A stretch of DNA of 60,000 nt, taken from the NCBI RefSeq assembly GCF_026151205.1, contig NC_087072.1, positions 319,501 through 379,500 on the forward strand. Reading direction: 5' to 3'. Source of the DNA: Bolinopsis microptera (Eukaryota; Ctenophora; Tentaculata; Lobata; Bolinopsidae). Under the pieces are notes generated by a model. It saw only the letters and a program-made list of their open reading frames with translations. It was not told where the DNA came from and made no database searches. Positions 1 through 12,828 of the stretch are shown in pieces. The translations under genes were made by a program, and so were the position numbers. The first letter of the stretch is position 1. Each line of letters opens with the position of its first letter.

Positions 1-1595
1 CAACCTATATCTAATCTATTCAAAGAGTGACAACCATACTACACATTGAATTAGGATTCCTTTAAATATCAAATTGAATTATTGTAAACTTGTTTATTCT
101 GTAATAAATGGCATAAAATTGAAATTTTTGTTTAACTGAAATTTTTGTTTAACTGAGAACAAAGAATTAAAGCCTCGAATGCCAGGATCAGCAGTTCGTC
201 CTGAACAAGCAAGGGTTCAAAAACACTTTAGCACTAAGATATGCTCTACCTATTGCTAACATAGCCAAGAATTGTATTTGTGGTAAGAGAACACATACAA
301 CCACATCCTTCTCTGCAAGAAAGGAGGCCTTTGTTAACAGCAGACATAACCGCGCCTGAGAGACACCATTGCAAGCATACTTGAAAAGATCTGCAATGAG
401 GTTGTTGTAGAGCCCATGCTCCAGCAATTTACTGGGGAAAGCCTTCGTCCAGGCAACATTCTGGACGCCGGGGCAAGGCTTGACATTGCAGCCAGAGGTC
501 TGTGGTAAAAATGGAGATGGCATTCTTCAATATCTTCAATATAATCCAACGCTGACCACAATATACCCCAGCTAAGATGTATGCTAAACATGAGAGAGAA
601 AAGGAAAGAAAATATGGAGACCGCTGCACCCTAATTGAAAAAGGAACCTGTAACGGCCTAGTATTCTCGACCACCGGAGGTACAGGCCCCCAGGGCCCAG
701 GCAATTATGTTCCTTAAACGGGTAGCAACACTCCTGACAGCCACGACCAGCTACGACAAAAGCCTTGTCATGAAAAATCTCAGACATTGTTTGAGTTGCT
801 TAAGACCGTACTCATCACTGTGAGAGGACACAGAGGACGGTGCCATCAGAAAGCAATCCCTTTTACGAGCTGGACCTCAATTTAGTGCACACTAGCAACG
901 ATGAAGACATGAAGACATCTTGAATTGTTGTTTTCATGAGCGGTGACAGTGTAGACGACCAGGAGTAGTCGTAGAGAACGTATACGAAGAGAACATAGAG
1001 AAGTAAGGAGAGGGAAAGAAGACAAGAATTTAATTTACTATAATATATCTCTGAAAACTGGCCACGGGCCTAAATATTACATATCAATCAATTACAATTC
1101 ATTAACATTACCAATATTAAAAACTATCGAAAATATTCAAGAAAGTATTCTCTAGCCAAAGGGCTCAATATTTAAATCTAAATCTTCAATATTGTCTGGT
1201 TTATATCGCAACTTGGGCCCTCTGTCCCCCCTTATCGAAATAACCTATAATATATTGATTGTTATGAACACATGATAACTATTACTCGAGCAGTGATGAC
1301 AGGATATGTAAAAGCATGTGGGACACATGCAGTGCAGTGAGAACTTGTGCTATTCATGCAGGGATGAGCATTTGTAGACCAAGATAGTGAAGCTAAAATG
1401 TTTGGAACAGTATACAGCTGTAATGCAATGTTGATTGATGCTTCATATCAAAGGCATTTAACTGCCTTAGAAGCTTTTGATGGGGGAAAGTTGAATAAAA
1501 AGAAAAAAATGTTGCACTCATGGTTTCAGAAGTCGATTTCAGGCATTGAACAATTATGTGGTATAGCAATTAACATGTAACAGGTAATACTTCGT
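1..1595. other. No recognisable gene
   Basis: Short open frames exist on both strands (longest about 110 codons around 188-590 on the minus strand and 60 codons at 1398-1580 on the plus strand). None shows a domain, signal peptide or splice structure I recognise. The overlapping minus-strand frames at 188-790 may be a decayed gene or transposon remnant, but nothing confirms this. Confidence 0.4.
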
Positions 1596-2388
1596 AAAAT
1601 ATTTGTTCCAAGACCGCCGACGAGTCCAACTCGGCGCGCGTTTTGGTAGGTTATAAACTTATAATATAGCAATAGATAAGTTGAACATTGTTAATGGTCC
1701 GGCCCGGCGCGAGAAGAAAGCGGCGCGCGCTACTTCGAAGAAATTTAGACGAGTAACATCCGTCAATAGATAAGCCACAGGCTGCCCACTGCCTATCGTA
1801 CATACATACATAACATGCATAGCGATAAGTTCTTTTATCTGTGAGGTTCCCGGGAAAAAGTGAACCAAGCATTATGATCCTCGCGGCGCGCGCACGTCTA
1901 GGCAGCGTTGTCCTTTAAAGTTGTATAAAAATCGTGTGCCAGGTTTTATAATCAAAAATGTATTACGAGCAGCTGTGACTTAGTCGCGCGCTATTGTAGC
2001 ACTATGCACTACTGGGCCGCGCCGCGCATCTTCTCGCAACCACAATGCAGATCGGCGAAATACGAAGGATTGACTTCGTGAATCAACGCGCGCTACGGCA
2101 AGCGAGAGGGCTCTGGTTAGAGCAAACCATTGTTAATGGTCTGGCCCGACGCGCGCTACTTCCTAGCACTTCCATCGGGAAGAAAGCGGCGCGCGCTACT
2201 TCGAAGAAATTTAAACGAGTAACATCCGTCAACTAGTAATATAGTACAAAATATTATATGTAAGAGCCGCGCAGTTTATTTTTCCTCATAAAGCACATTC
2301 CCAGCATTGCGCGCATTGTAGGTTTATAACCTATTAAGACGCGCGCCGAGTTTTACTTGTCGACGGTCTTATTTAAAACAAATATTTT
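1596..2388. mobile_element. MITE-like element with about 65-bp terminal inverted repeats
   Basis: The two ends are imperfect inverted copies. The left end (about 1596-1660) begins AAAATATTTG and contains ACTCGGCGCGCG and GGTTATAAAC. The right end (about 2320-2388), read on the other strand, shows the same blocks in the same order. The interior is unusually rich in GCGCGC and carries duplicated segments (around 1690-1765 and 2131-2235, both containing GCGCGCGCTACTTCGAAG). No transposase is encoded, so this looks like a non-autonomous DNA transposon. I could not define a convincing target-site duplication. A related GC-rich stretch appears near 51185-51205. Confidence 0.6.
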
Positions 2389-4050
2389 CGGGTATCGCCC
2401 TTTAATGCGCGCATTGTTGTATCACGTTGCGACCCCCACGGTCGTTTCACTATGGTGGGTGTCAAGTAATTTGCGAGCATCGCGAGAAATCTCAGGTGCA
2501 ACTGTACAAGAAGAACTCGCGTGCGCGAAGCGATAATCTCAGTGCTAAATAGTTACTGCGTGCACTGCAAAGTCACATTTAGAAAGTTCCAGACTATTTA
2601 ATGTTGTGTGTGAACTTTTTTGATGATGTGATCGCTATGTTGACAAAGAGCTTATCTCTGGGCTCTGGCTTTTTAAATTTTTATCTTGCAGCACTTTCTT
2701 AATCAATTATTTTTACTTGCTGTACATGGGGACCCTGGGCTTCACTATATAAATACTTAAGTCTTGGTATTGAGACTATTAAATCAGTTAAAAGCCATAA
2801 TTTTAGTCACAATATTTACAGAATGGAGCTTCCAAACTAACCACATAATTCAAATTTGTATTATTGGTATCCTAAGAATAATACATAATACGTAACAGAA
2901 CTAAAATTCATCTGTATAATAAACTAACAATATTACATAGGTACGTCAGTGCTTCAAAGAACTATGTTTTTGAAGAAGTTTCAAAGTTAATATTTGGTTC
3001 CATATCGGGTAAAACTATTAAAGGGCATGATAACAGGAAAATAGACTGATATCATACTGTTTCCGGTCCAGTAGCCAAATCTCTAGACGGGTACTCTGTT
3101 ACTTGACGTTTGTGATAACATAAAAAGTGGTATGTGGTAGATATTTATATAGCATACTCTACAATCTAGATCTTTAAAACGAAGTAAGAGGTATCACGCC
3201 TATACTAGTCGTTTATCTCTCAGTTAAATCTACAATTCTAACATCATTGGGCAGCATGAGACAAGCGAAAAAAAAACATACGAATAGATTTCAAGCTCAT
3301 AAAGGATCGTTGTTGGAGACCGGAGATTCAAAACTAAAGTTTGATAGTCGAAGTTCTCCTGTAAAATTAGTCCAGGTAGAGCACTTTCGTTTGACAAAGT
3401 CCAACCTTAGGGTTTGTCGAACTACAGTTGTACGTGTCGAACTTGACTATGTGTACCGAATTTACCGTGGTAAAAAACATCTTCACACCGTGAAATGTGC
3501 AAAAAACTACAAAAGGTTCGCCTTAAGATCGTCTATCAATAATTTAAGGAGGCTTTGCCGAGACAACCTATACGCCCGTTTAATTTTTACAGGGCAGCCC
3601 AGAAGTAATTGGTTCTGAAACAATTCAAGATTTAAATCTAATCCCTTTAAAGTAGGCGGCTCAGTTACTTACACATTATTACCAAAACAATTAAAATATA
3701 CCCAACTACCATCTATAGCCTATTGTCTAATAATAGAACAATCTTCAGCTATAAACATGGCAATTAGAATGTTACCGGAGTGTGCAAAATAAGAATTATT
3801 TCCTGAAACTTCTATACAAATTTCCCTGTCAACTTTACCCTTAACCCGATTCCTGACCAATGTTACTTCCTCAAACAATTACCTACACCATTAACAACTG
3901 AGCTTCTATACTTGATATTCAAATGAAGCGGTAAGTAAAAATTGATAATATAACTAAATAATTTCCTAAAGTTTGGGAGCATATCTTGACATATACAGTC
4001 GTAGATCTCAACCCAGCTTCTGCCTTCTTCACAATATAATATGTTATATG
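2389..4050. other. No recognised gene; one uncharacterised 123-codon frame
   Basis: AT-rich sequence. The plus frame 3247-3618 encodes a basic 123-residue protein rich in Lys and Arg. It has no family signature that I know and no convincing promoter, so it may be chance or a decayed gene. I see nothing else. Confidence 0.3.
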
Positions 4051-4053
4051 TCC

Positions 4054-4305
4054 CTAGAGAAGACAGAAATGCCGCGTTGACTGAACGGTAATTGTCCTGA
4101 GAAGATTTCCGATAACGTCGGTAAACGAGTTGGGGCCAGAAGTCTTTCCATCAAATGCAATGAATAAGGGTCTGAATGGCAGTTCTATCCTGTGAAGGCA
4201 GCAAATACATCTTTGCAATTCCCGTCCAAGATTCTTCTCCAAGAGGGATATAATCCCATTGTGACCGGTGAGGTCCGGCGTTGACGTTAGTCGCGTCACA
4301 GCCAC
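4054..4305 (-). pseudogene. Decayed transposon-associated protein fragment
   Basis: About 65 codons on the minus strand resemble a domain I remember from many uncharacterised, probably transposon-derived invertebrate proteins. The recurring pattern is a GH-x-GII-x-LLEK-x-LGR motif, then CCLH, LPFRPLF, and DGKTSGPNSF. Only this piece is present, with no start codon context and no flanking coding sequence, so it reads as a remnant. The family assignment is from memory of the motif pattern and is tentative. Confidence 0.4.
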
Positions 4306-4619
4306 AAGATCTAATTGGCGGTGTGTCGATCCCTACCTCCTTACAATGCGGTCAAGGTGGCAGCAACTGAAAGTGGAAAACTGAGCAAACATTTGAAATA
4401 GTTTTTTAGAGTTAAGTAGAATTTTTACGAGCAATTTTACAGATTATTTTGATTTAATTGACTTTAATGTTGATGAAAAACTTACCGGTTTCATTCTCCG
4501 TGGCTGCAAATCCAAGGTAACGACCAGATGGCTGCGTTACAAGGGTCGTGTTTCTCAGTAACCTTCTGTCTAATCTTGTGTTGATCCAAGGCTAACGTAC
4601 CTGGTTAGATAAACACTTT

Positions 4620-4625
4620 TACCTC
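4620..4625. repeat. Left target-site duplication, TACCTC
   Basis: The six bases before the terminal repeat at 4626 are identical to the six bases after the right terminus at 40481-40486. Polintons generate 6-bp target duplications, so this pair probably marks the outer borders of the inserted unit. Confidence 0.65.
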
Positions 4626-4824
4626 AGTAGAAGGGGATTACCCTTTATGACTCACTAATTTCTAGAGGGGATTTCTATAGAGGGAGTACAGTTTATGACT
4701 CACTAATTTCTAGAAGAGATTTCAAGAGAGCGAGTACAGTTTATGACTCGCTAATTTCTAGATGAGATTTCTAAAAGAGATTTCTAGAGGAGAGGTTACC
4801 AGCTATAACTCACCATTTTATAAC
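4626..4824 (+). repeat. Polinton left terminal repeat, outer copy
   Basis: This is identical over 199 bp to 17886-18084, and its first 89 bp match the inverted right end (40392-40480). It begins AGTAGAAGGGGATTACCC. The repeat is itself built of about three 48-bp subunits, each with TTTATGACTC(A/G)CTAATTTCTAG. No Polinton gene follows it; the dispersed repeat at 4825 begins immediately. Confidence 0.85.
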
Positions 4825-4916
4825 TCTTAAAGTTTTTATAATGTACTAGTGTAGTAGTACGTGCTAAACCACTTTACAATCGATCTTCGAGTTTTCTAAA
4901 AAGGGCCCCGGCCCAG
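4825..4916 (+). repeat. Dispersed repeat, copy 1
   Basis: It shares TAGTAGTACGTGCTAAACC, CTTTACAATCGATCTTCG and a following GGCCCC block with 11399-11532 and, more diverged, 51512-51621. The third copy lies outside the Polinton unit, so this is a genomic dispersed repeat. It starts exactly where the 199-bp terminal repeat stops. Confidence 0.6.
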
Positions 4917-5398
4917 TTAAACCAATCAAATATAAACTATATATACCTTAGATTATACGATTTTAGGCGCGAGAAGTTCCCCTTTGTAATGTGATCCTGA
5001 AGCAGACGCCAAAATACGAGCTCGGGAAGCGGGAGCTCTGCCTTTAGAGGTACGTATCGAGAATTGACTCTGACGAAATTCGCGCGACGCACTACTGGCC
5101 GCGCACAGGGGTGTAGGAGGAAGCGGGGAGGGGGGTTGCCGTGGCAGGATCAAGGTGGGGCCTCGCCCCCCTCCCATAAAAATCTGAGTAAGGGGCCAAA
5201 ACGGACCAACTTTCACTTCCAAAATTAGGTTTCTAGGTTTCAAAGATTTTGTGGAAAATACTGTTGTTCATGTTTCATGCTACTGATCATTATAGCCGAA
5301 TATATTTTTTCGTTTTCTGAAGTCCGTACCTACATTCGGAAGGCTGTGGATGAGTTGGTTTCATATACTTAAGATTTTGGCCAAGGCTGTGACGAGCG
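4917..5398. other. No recognised gene
   Basis: There is a 96-codon minus frame at 4953-5243 with low-complexity Pro/Gly-rich translation. I see no domain or regulatory feature that I can support. Confidence 0.3.
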
Positions 5399-5519
5399 AG
5401 AGAGAGATGACGACGCGAGAGAGAGAGAGAGAGAGAGAGGGACGAGAGAGAAGAGAGAGATGAGAGAGAGAGCGAGAAGAGAGAGCGGATAGAGAGGAGA
5501 GAGGCGAGAGAGAGAGAGG

Positions 5520-5558
<39 letters not shown>
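5399..5558. repeat. (GA)n simple repeat
   Basis: About 160 bp of imperfect GA dinucleotide repeat. It produces long Ser-Leu open frames on the minus strand, which are artefacts. Confidence 0.9.
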
Positions 5559-5559
<1 letters not shown>

Positions 5560-5847
5560 CAACACATCTCTAATTGGGAATATAGACTCCCAGTGACACA
5601 ATGCTGAATCCCACGAGCCTTTTTTACTGCATATCTTCATCCATTTCACAGCGACGCAATACTAAAATGGTCACAGATATATCCCCGTGCCACATTGGAA
5701 CTTTATATATTCTGTTACTATAATGCCACATGACTTGTGTTGTGTGTAGGTGACCTTGACTACTCTCTTTGTCACTCCGTTATTTTCTGTTTTTCTTTTC
5801 CGATAGTCCGATCTACGACACTAAAGATATACTATATTAAGACTATT

Positions 5848-6560
5848 ATTAAAATGCCCTCTAGGGACGTTATATGTTGAAAATGTGTCACGACGGGAAG
5901 AAAAGTGGATAACGCTAAATTTTTCTCAGGGGAGCATTATCAAAAAAGGTAAAGGACCAGCGGAGAGACCACTTTCATTATCTCGTATACGTTTTCACTC
6001 TATCAGGCCGCGCAAACCCCTCACTACGTTCGGGTGTAATCATGCGCGGCCTCAGAGCGCGAGGAGCTATTGCGTTATAAATGGCCCTCAGGGACGTTAT
6101 ATGTGATAATGTGTCATGAGGGAGAAAAGTGATAACGCTAAATTTTTTTCCAGGGAGCAATATTCAAAACAGGTATAGGACAGCGAGAGACCACTTTCAT
6201 TTATCGTACTACGTTTCCGGCTCCCACAGTTAAATAGTTTCAAAACAAATAAACCTGGCGTCTATATATTAGACACTATATTGTATTCATGCGCACGATC
6301 ACATTACACCCCTATTCCCAATCGAAAAACAGTCGGGCATTCTAATATAATAATAAGCTTGGCTATGTTGTGCTGAGCGCGATAATTACCGACAGCTTGC
6401 TGGAGGGAACGAGCGGGCACGGAAATTCGCAAGCTATTCAGTATTCTATAAACTGATAATCTCTTCACTTATCAGGCGCCGCCAAACTCCCCTCACTACC
6501 TTCGGGCGATATCATGCGCGGCCCTCATGAGGGCGAGTCATTATTGCGTTATAGCTGTAC
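5848..6560 (+). repeat. Diverged tandem duplication with GC-rich inverted segments
   Basis: The block containing AGGGACGTTATATG, GATAACGCTAAATTTTT and GAGAGACCACTTTCAT occurs at about 5858-5990 and again at about 6087-6210. The adjoining block TCAGGC...CCCCTCACTAC...TCATGCGCGGCC occurs at about 6003-6080 and 6472-6555. No coding function is visible. It looks like an old repeat unit copied in tandem and then diverged. Confidence 0.5.
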
Positions 6561-6619
6561 CCATGTTTACATTATATTACATTAAATGATTTAATGAGTC
6601 GAGCACAGTTCCGAGTTCA

Positions 6620-8970
6620 AGCGAGTTTTGAACCCTTATCCGCCCCGAGTGTCAACTGCAACATATCTTTAAACTGAGTCACCTACCCCCTAACTCCGCC
6701 GGTACGAGCCACCTACAGCCCCTTGTCACCCCAACCCCCCCCCACCCACACCCCCCCCTTTATATGCGCCGGATATCTCATCGCTATTTTTGGAAGCGGT
6801 CCTGTTTCCAAAATTCTCTAATTATATATATTACACAATTACGGTTAACCCCCCCCCTCCGTCCCCCCCCCCCCCCCCCCTAAACTGTCTCCCACCCCTA
6901 AAACGCCACGCTTGGATTGATTGTGATCCATCTTCTTAGAAAGTATTCTTACCTAATCATTTGTAACTCCTTAAACATAAAAAAATATCATTCAGACCCT
7001 ACCTCAGCCTTAGGAACATTTTTCTTTTTGATAAAATTGTGCGAACTGCCAATAGCGTAGAGTGCAGTTGGGTTTCAAGTTTTGTCGAGATGGCCATGTG
7101 GCCATAATCTATTATTATTATTATTATCCTGAAATTGGAACTAAATGATGCCATAAGGGCATCTTTTTCACATTGTACGCATTTTTTACTTTTGAAAAAA
7201 AAGCTCACAATTTTAAACTCTGGAATTCATTAATAATAACTCAGTTTTGGTCTAGGATAGTGCTAATTTACATATTTTAGCAACTTTGTACATATGGACT
7301 GGTGATATGGAAAGTTATACATTACTCCATTACTAGCCAGGGTACCCGTTCTAACCCTAAAGTGGTGTCAAGACACAAGAGACTAACATAATATTTACCT
7401 ATATAATTCGGTTTTTTTGACACCATTGGGGGTCCAATTATTGTTGCTCTTAAAACTCCTAATTTCCTTGGCCAATTTTTTAATTTTTATGTGATTTGAA
7501 GGCCATTAAAGCATTTGACCCATGTCAAAAAACGTTTCAGTTGTATATCTTTTTACCGGTTTTTGGCGGGAAAAAGTCGTTTTAAAGTTGATCGGCCGTG
7601 GTGTCAGTAAAATGGCCACAGATAAATATCTATTACTAATCGTCTCGCTTTATATATAGTAAGATTACTACCCTCCCCTAAATGCACCTGGCCGCCCCCT
7701 AAAATGTCATTGCATTTTATCAGATTCTGGCTCTTGAGACTAACAAGCACCATAAAACAGGGTACCAGCCTATTAACATCTTATTTTTATATTTAGCATT
7801 AATGGTATTTTTGGAAAGCTTTGGCAGTCAAGGAAATTAGTTTTATTTTTTAATCGCAATAAACATCCCCTCAAAATGTATACTTATCCCCCCTAGAAAT
7901 GTAATTTTAACCTGATCATATTACACCGGCTATTCCTAAGATGCAATGCAAACACTTCGTTAATATTTGATGTTAATAATCAAAAAGTGCCAAAACAAGA
8001 GCTATTATCGACACCATGCGAAACAAAATAAAAATTTGACATGTTAGGGGAGAAAAAAAAATGACATTTTAGGGGGCATATCATAGGTTTACATAAAACT
8101 AGTAAGTACAAAAACCGTAGTTTTTGACATTCAATTTTGCTTAAAAGAAGTCAATCTAAGTCTATAGAGAAGGTCAGATCGATTACTGGGTTGGCGTTAG
8201 TTACACTCAGGACACTAAAAATTGCCAAGATGCAGGTGATTGTTAAAAATCCCAAAAATGCAATTAAAAAACATGCAATTTGCACCAAGGTTGGATGAAA
8301 TTCACATTGAATCCATTTTCCTTTTGTGCCAATGATAGTTCTATAACTAGATATCTAACTACAGGTGTAAATTTTGTTGGGACTGGAAGTTACTGTTTTG
8401 CCGTAAGTTCTGGGTATTCAAAAAAAGTCCCAAAAAGTCACAAAAAGTAAATTGACTAAATTCCGCATTTTTTCTTCAACAGAGAGAGAAATCTGGTCGA
8501 CCACTCAGAAATAGGTTAATGAGTCCCAGAAGTGGCTTTAAATTAAATTAATTGGAGCAACATTCTGCGGCTACACAACCTGTTTTAGCTGGAGTTTTAG
8601 GGTGGTTGCACGTGACATTTTAGGGGGTGATTACGGGTTTTGAGGTACTTCCTTAGTGAGTGAATGTTTTCAAGTAGTAGCTTTATGTTTTAATAAGACA
8701 AAACAAATAGTACTAGAGACAAAAAGATACATCAGGCCTCCTGTACATTTTGTAATTATGGACACATATGGAGTTTACATTTTAGGGGTGGTGTTTTAAA
8801 AGTGATTCCATTCAACGTCAAAAAAATTGTACCTGATTTTATTTTCAAATTCCAAAATCTTCCTGTCAGGCTAGAAAGGTTTCAACTATATTCCAAGACA
8901 TTCAGAACCCTGTAAATTTAGCCCTAACTCGCAATCTGGGCAAAAAAACAGGAGACGTTTTAGGGGGGTT
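6620..8970. repeat. C-rich tracts and a recurrent ACATTTTAGGGG-type motif
   Basis: The left part (6715-6890) has long C runs. From there to 8970, variants of ACATTTTAGGGGG or its complement recur in both orientations, for example near 7690, 7870, 8050, 8065, 8610, 8775 and 8955. The motifs are spaced irregularly in otherwise AT-rich DNA with no gene. It may be a decayed satellite or an array of short elements. Confidence 0.4.
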
Positions 8971-9299
8971 TACCCGTACTATTAAAATAAAAATTAATGG
9001 AACTATTGGCTCTGTTTATTCTCCGAAATTTATAGCATTAGAAACCAGGCAGCAGCTAAACAGAGCGGTATTTGGAAACTGTTTATCTGTTAGTTATTTC
9101 TAGTGACGATTGCCATCTGGGTTCAGTTATCGTTTCAAAGTTTCAAAGTTAATTAGGTAGACTATTGCTTGGTATAAAAGCTATTCCTAAGCTACCCTGT
9201 CTGGCTGTCTACTTCTAGGAAAGTATAAATTGTGTTCATTTATCCGGTAGCTAGCAAACCGTGCAGTTTTGTAATACCTTTAGTTCAGCTTTTTATAAG

Positions 9300-10128
9300 T
9301 GGAGGAGGGAGAGGAAGAGGGAGAGGGAGAGGAGAAGGAGAGGGAGAGGGAGAGGGAGATGGGAGCGGGAGCGGGAGAGGGGAGGGAGGAGGTGAGAGGG
9401 AGAGGGAGAGGGGAGGGAGAGGGGAGAGGGAAGTGGGAGGGTGAGAGTGAGAGGGAAGAGGGAGAGGGAGGGGAGGGGGAAGAGGGAGAAGGAGAGGGAA
9501 GAGGGAGAGGGAGAGGGAGAGGAGAAGGGAGAGGGGAGAGGTGAGAGAGGGAGAGGTGAGAGGGAGAGGGAGAGGGAGAGGAGAGGGAGAGGGAGAGGAG
9601 AGGGAGAGGGAGAGGTAGAGGGAAGAGGAGAGGGAGCGGGAGAAGAGGGGAGAGGGAGAGGAGAGGGAGAGGGAGAGGGAGAAGGGGAGGGAGCCGGAGA
9701 GGGGAGGGAGATGGAGAGGGAGAGGAAGAGAGGAGAGGGAGAGGGAGAGGGAGAGGCGGAGAAGAGGGAGAGGGCGAGGGAGCGGGAGAGGGAGAGGGAG
9801 AGGGGAGAGGGAGAGGGAGCGGGAGAGGGAGAAGGGGAGAGGGAGAGGGAGAGGGAGAGGGGAGGGAGAGGGAGAGGAGGAGGGAGAGGGAGAGGGAGAG
9901 GGAGAGGGAGAGGGGAGGGAGAGGGAGAGGGAGAGGGAGAGGGAGAGGGGAGGGAGAGGGAGAGGGAGCGGGGAGAAGGCGAGAGGGAGAGGGAGGGAGA
10001 GGGAGAGGGAGAGGGAGAGGGAGAGGGAGACGAGGGAGAGGGAGAGGGAGAGGAAGAGGGAGAGGAGAGGGAGGAGGGAGAGGGAGGGGAGAGGGAGAGG
10101 GAGAGGGAGAGGGAGAGGGAGAGGGAAC
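9300..10128. repeat. (GAGAGG)n microsatellite, about 830 bp
   Basis: A nearly pure purine tract of GAGAGG/GGGAGA units. Long Arg-Glu-Gly frames on the plus strand and Pro-Leu-Ser frames on the minus strand span it and are artefacts. Such strand-asymmetric tracts can form triplex DNA. Confidence 0.95.
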
Positions 10129-12828
10129 TAATAGTATTTTGTCCACCTGGTTCAACCGTGGTTAAACCATACAAGATGCAGGTGCGGAGCTGTCCTTTTC
10201 CAATACTAGTACCAAACATTTATTTAAAGATTTAGACAATGAAACTAGTCAGTGTAATAAGCGCAAGCGCGAGCACAGAACTTTTTTTCTCCGATTTCCG
10301 ATAAATTTGGTACCAAAATTTGTCTAAAATGTGAATAAAAGAAATCACGTGTAGCATTTTCGGAAAAAAATGCTACACGGCGTTGTTCGCCGCGCGCGTT
10401 TTTTTTCGCGCAAATTTTAGTTTTTGCCTATACTTTCAATTTTCAGTTATTATCACATAATTATTATTGGCATCGTAATCAGGGCTCATCGAGACGAAAC
10501 TTTTAGTACTAATATTTTAGATATAATGGAAAAATTATTTTCAAATTTTACAAATTGAACACAAGGGGTCCCCCTTGTGTAAATTATGAACATTTTTGAA
10601 AAATTGGTGCTTCAAAAATTATAATTTTGGTACCCAAGTTGCGTCTGCTAATGTCATTACGATCTGTAATAAATATTTCAAAATATTCAATATTTTAGGG
10701 TTATAGGCATTTTAAGCAATAAATTTACCCATTTTTCGTCCTTTGTACATTTTTGTAATGCACAGGAGGGCCCACATATAGCCTCGACGTTATTTTGCTA
10801 CACGGTGATTTGCATTATTCACACTTAGAGGCATACTTTTGGTAACAAATTTAATCAAAATCAGAGACATAAAAAATCTGTGCCAAACCCATGGCGCTTA
10901 TTACTAGACTAACACAGCGAGCTTTCGAAGGATTTCTACGTTTTTAGTTATTTAGCTTATAGGTATCACAATGGGTGTCCTAAGTGACTGCGTTAAAAAG
11001 CTTCCATAATCCATTTTCGTTGAAGGGCACCCTAGAAAGGCATCTCGTAATAAATTTTTCTTCTTTTTGTCACCCACCTGTCAGTCACTTTCTTCATATG
11101 CTCAATTTGTATCTCAAAACCATTACATGTATATCCCGTATAAACATAACGCGAAACTGGTGACAGCTTTATCAGATCTATCAAGTAAGGTTGGCCAGTT
11201 GCCAACAATGTTAAGGATGTTGGTTGCGTTTCCGGGACTACCATGTTTTACGCAACTATGTTAAATCATTCTTTCCAGAAAATTTTATTGGGGCTTTGCC
11301 TTTAGTCATTACTGTGTATTCTTTGAATTCTACGACGGTTTTTTGTTTTTTAATTTAGCGTTTGTCATATGAATTTGGAATCTCCAGGCTTTCTGGAATC
11401 TTAAGTTTTTATAATGTATAGTAGTACGTGCTAAACCACTTTACAATCGATCTTCGTGTTTTTTCTTAAAAGGCCCCGCCAGTTTTGGAAAACAACTTGA
11501 GTTGATGTATTTTCGGACGTGATTCCGAATCGGGCTACCGGACAATCATGAAACCCAGATGAGGCAAAAAAGTTGGCCCAATTTCCGCCCCTCAGCTGCA
11601 TATACTCATATAGTCTAACTGCACTGGCACTGCAAATAACTTAGCTGTTATAGATGGAAAACTAGTACACACTTATCAAAGAAATATCTTCAAACATTGT
11701 CAAAATTATCATTTTTCTGGGCAACGAGCAAAGAGGCACAAACGTTGGCCCCTTTTTGCCCCACCTGCCAAGGTTAAAAACATTTTGTTGTCACTAAGCT
11801 TTTTTATTGAGTAAAATCAAGCTATGTTTAAAACGAACTGTGTTAATTGTGTCATCATTTCAAATTAGCAGGGTGGATCTGGTAAGACAATCATCCACAC
11901 TCTTAGTGTGCATTCTTCCTGGAAAGTGCGGCAACCGATCTGACCTTTCAATTGTGGAATGAAGGGAAAGAAAGGTTCTATACTGTGGTAGATGCTCACT
12001 GCCAGGGAGGAGTAATTTCTTCGTGTCACCTCACAGCATTATTATGAAGAAGGTCGAGACATGTACCGAGGAGCAAACCTATATAAAGTACAAACTGATA
12101 AACGATTCATTCTCAAGGGAAAACTTCCTACAACCAAGCAGATCAGTTTGTTCTATGTTGGGCCAAGAGATGTAATTTCCATCAAGCTTTCCTGCGCATG
12201 AGTATAAAATAACACTTATACCCAATAGTATCAAACGCCGTTTTATTTGTTCTTCTACTACGACAACATCTACTACCACAACAATTTTCAGTTGACCGTA
12301 TGGGGCGATCAACACTGCGAACCCAACAGCAGCAATTTCATTTGAATCGATACCATTACTGCACTGATGATGCCAGACAAGGAAATGCTCGGAACTCATT
12401 AAAATGCAACTTAAATGCAAGGAAGCATAGGGAAAAAGCAAATCATAAAAAACCCTGGCGAGGTAAGAGGACCATAGCTGGAGAGCGATGCCGCAGCAAA
12501 CATTATCAGTGAGCTATAAGACAATGGGCCAAATGCAGGACAAATAATTGCGATAGACGCGCATAATTATGACCAAGATGGATGGTCGATCTTCTCTGCG
12601 TGGTGGAAACTGGGTCACCTCCCTGAGTTCGGAGACTTAAAAGGATATATGTGGAGGAGGGAATAAATAATCCGTGACTCCTTGGAAAGAACAGGCAATC
12701 AAAGCAAAGAGAAGTAATGATCTGGTATGACGTTTCCATAACAGATATAATCGAATCACGCTTTATTTTCCTTGAGAACAGTGCCATTAGTCGATTTGCT
12801 GTTCTTCGGTGAATGATAATCAAAAGCT
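10129..12828. other. No recognised gene; one strong hairpin
   Basis: AT-rich sequence without a supported gene. At 10349-10378 there is a perfect 12-bp-arm hairpin (GTGTAGCATTTT ... AAAATGCTACAC). Short frames at 11032-11264 and 12079-12823 show no domain. Confidence 0.35.
11399..11532 (+). repeat. Dispersed repeat, copy 2
   Basis: Matches copy 1 (4825-4916) in its first 80 bp. In its distal part (TGATTCCGAATC, about 11519-11531) it matches copy 3 at 51512-51621. It lies in the same orientation as copy 1, so the two bracket 6.5 kb as direct repeats. Confidence 0.6.

Noticed and set aside
3247-3618. 123-codon basic protein
   Set aside because: No recognisable family, promoter or neighbouring exon, so not listed as a gene.
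5290-5649. 119-codon Ser/Leu frame on the minus strand
   Set aside because: Product of the GA microsatellite, with no conserved content.
9232-10235. Long open frames of 264-308 codons over the GAGAGG tract
   Set aside because: They are pure simple-repeat translations (Arg/Glu/Gly or Pro/Leu/Ser) open in several frames at once.
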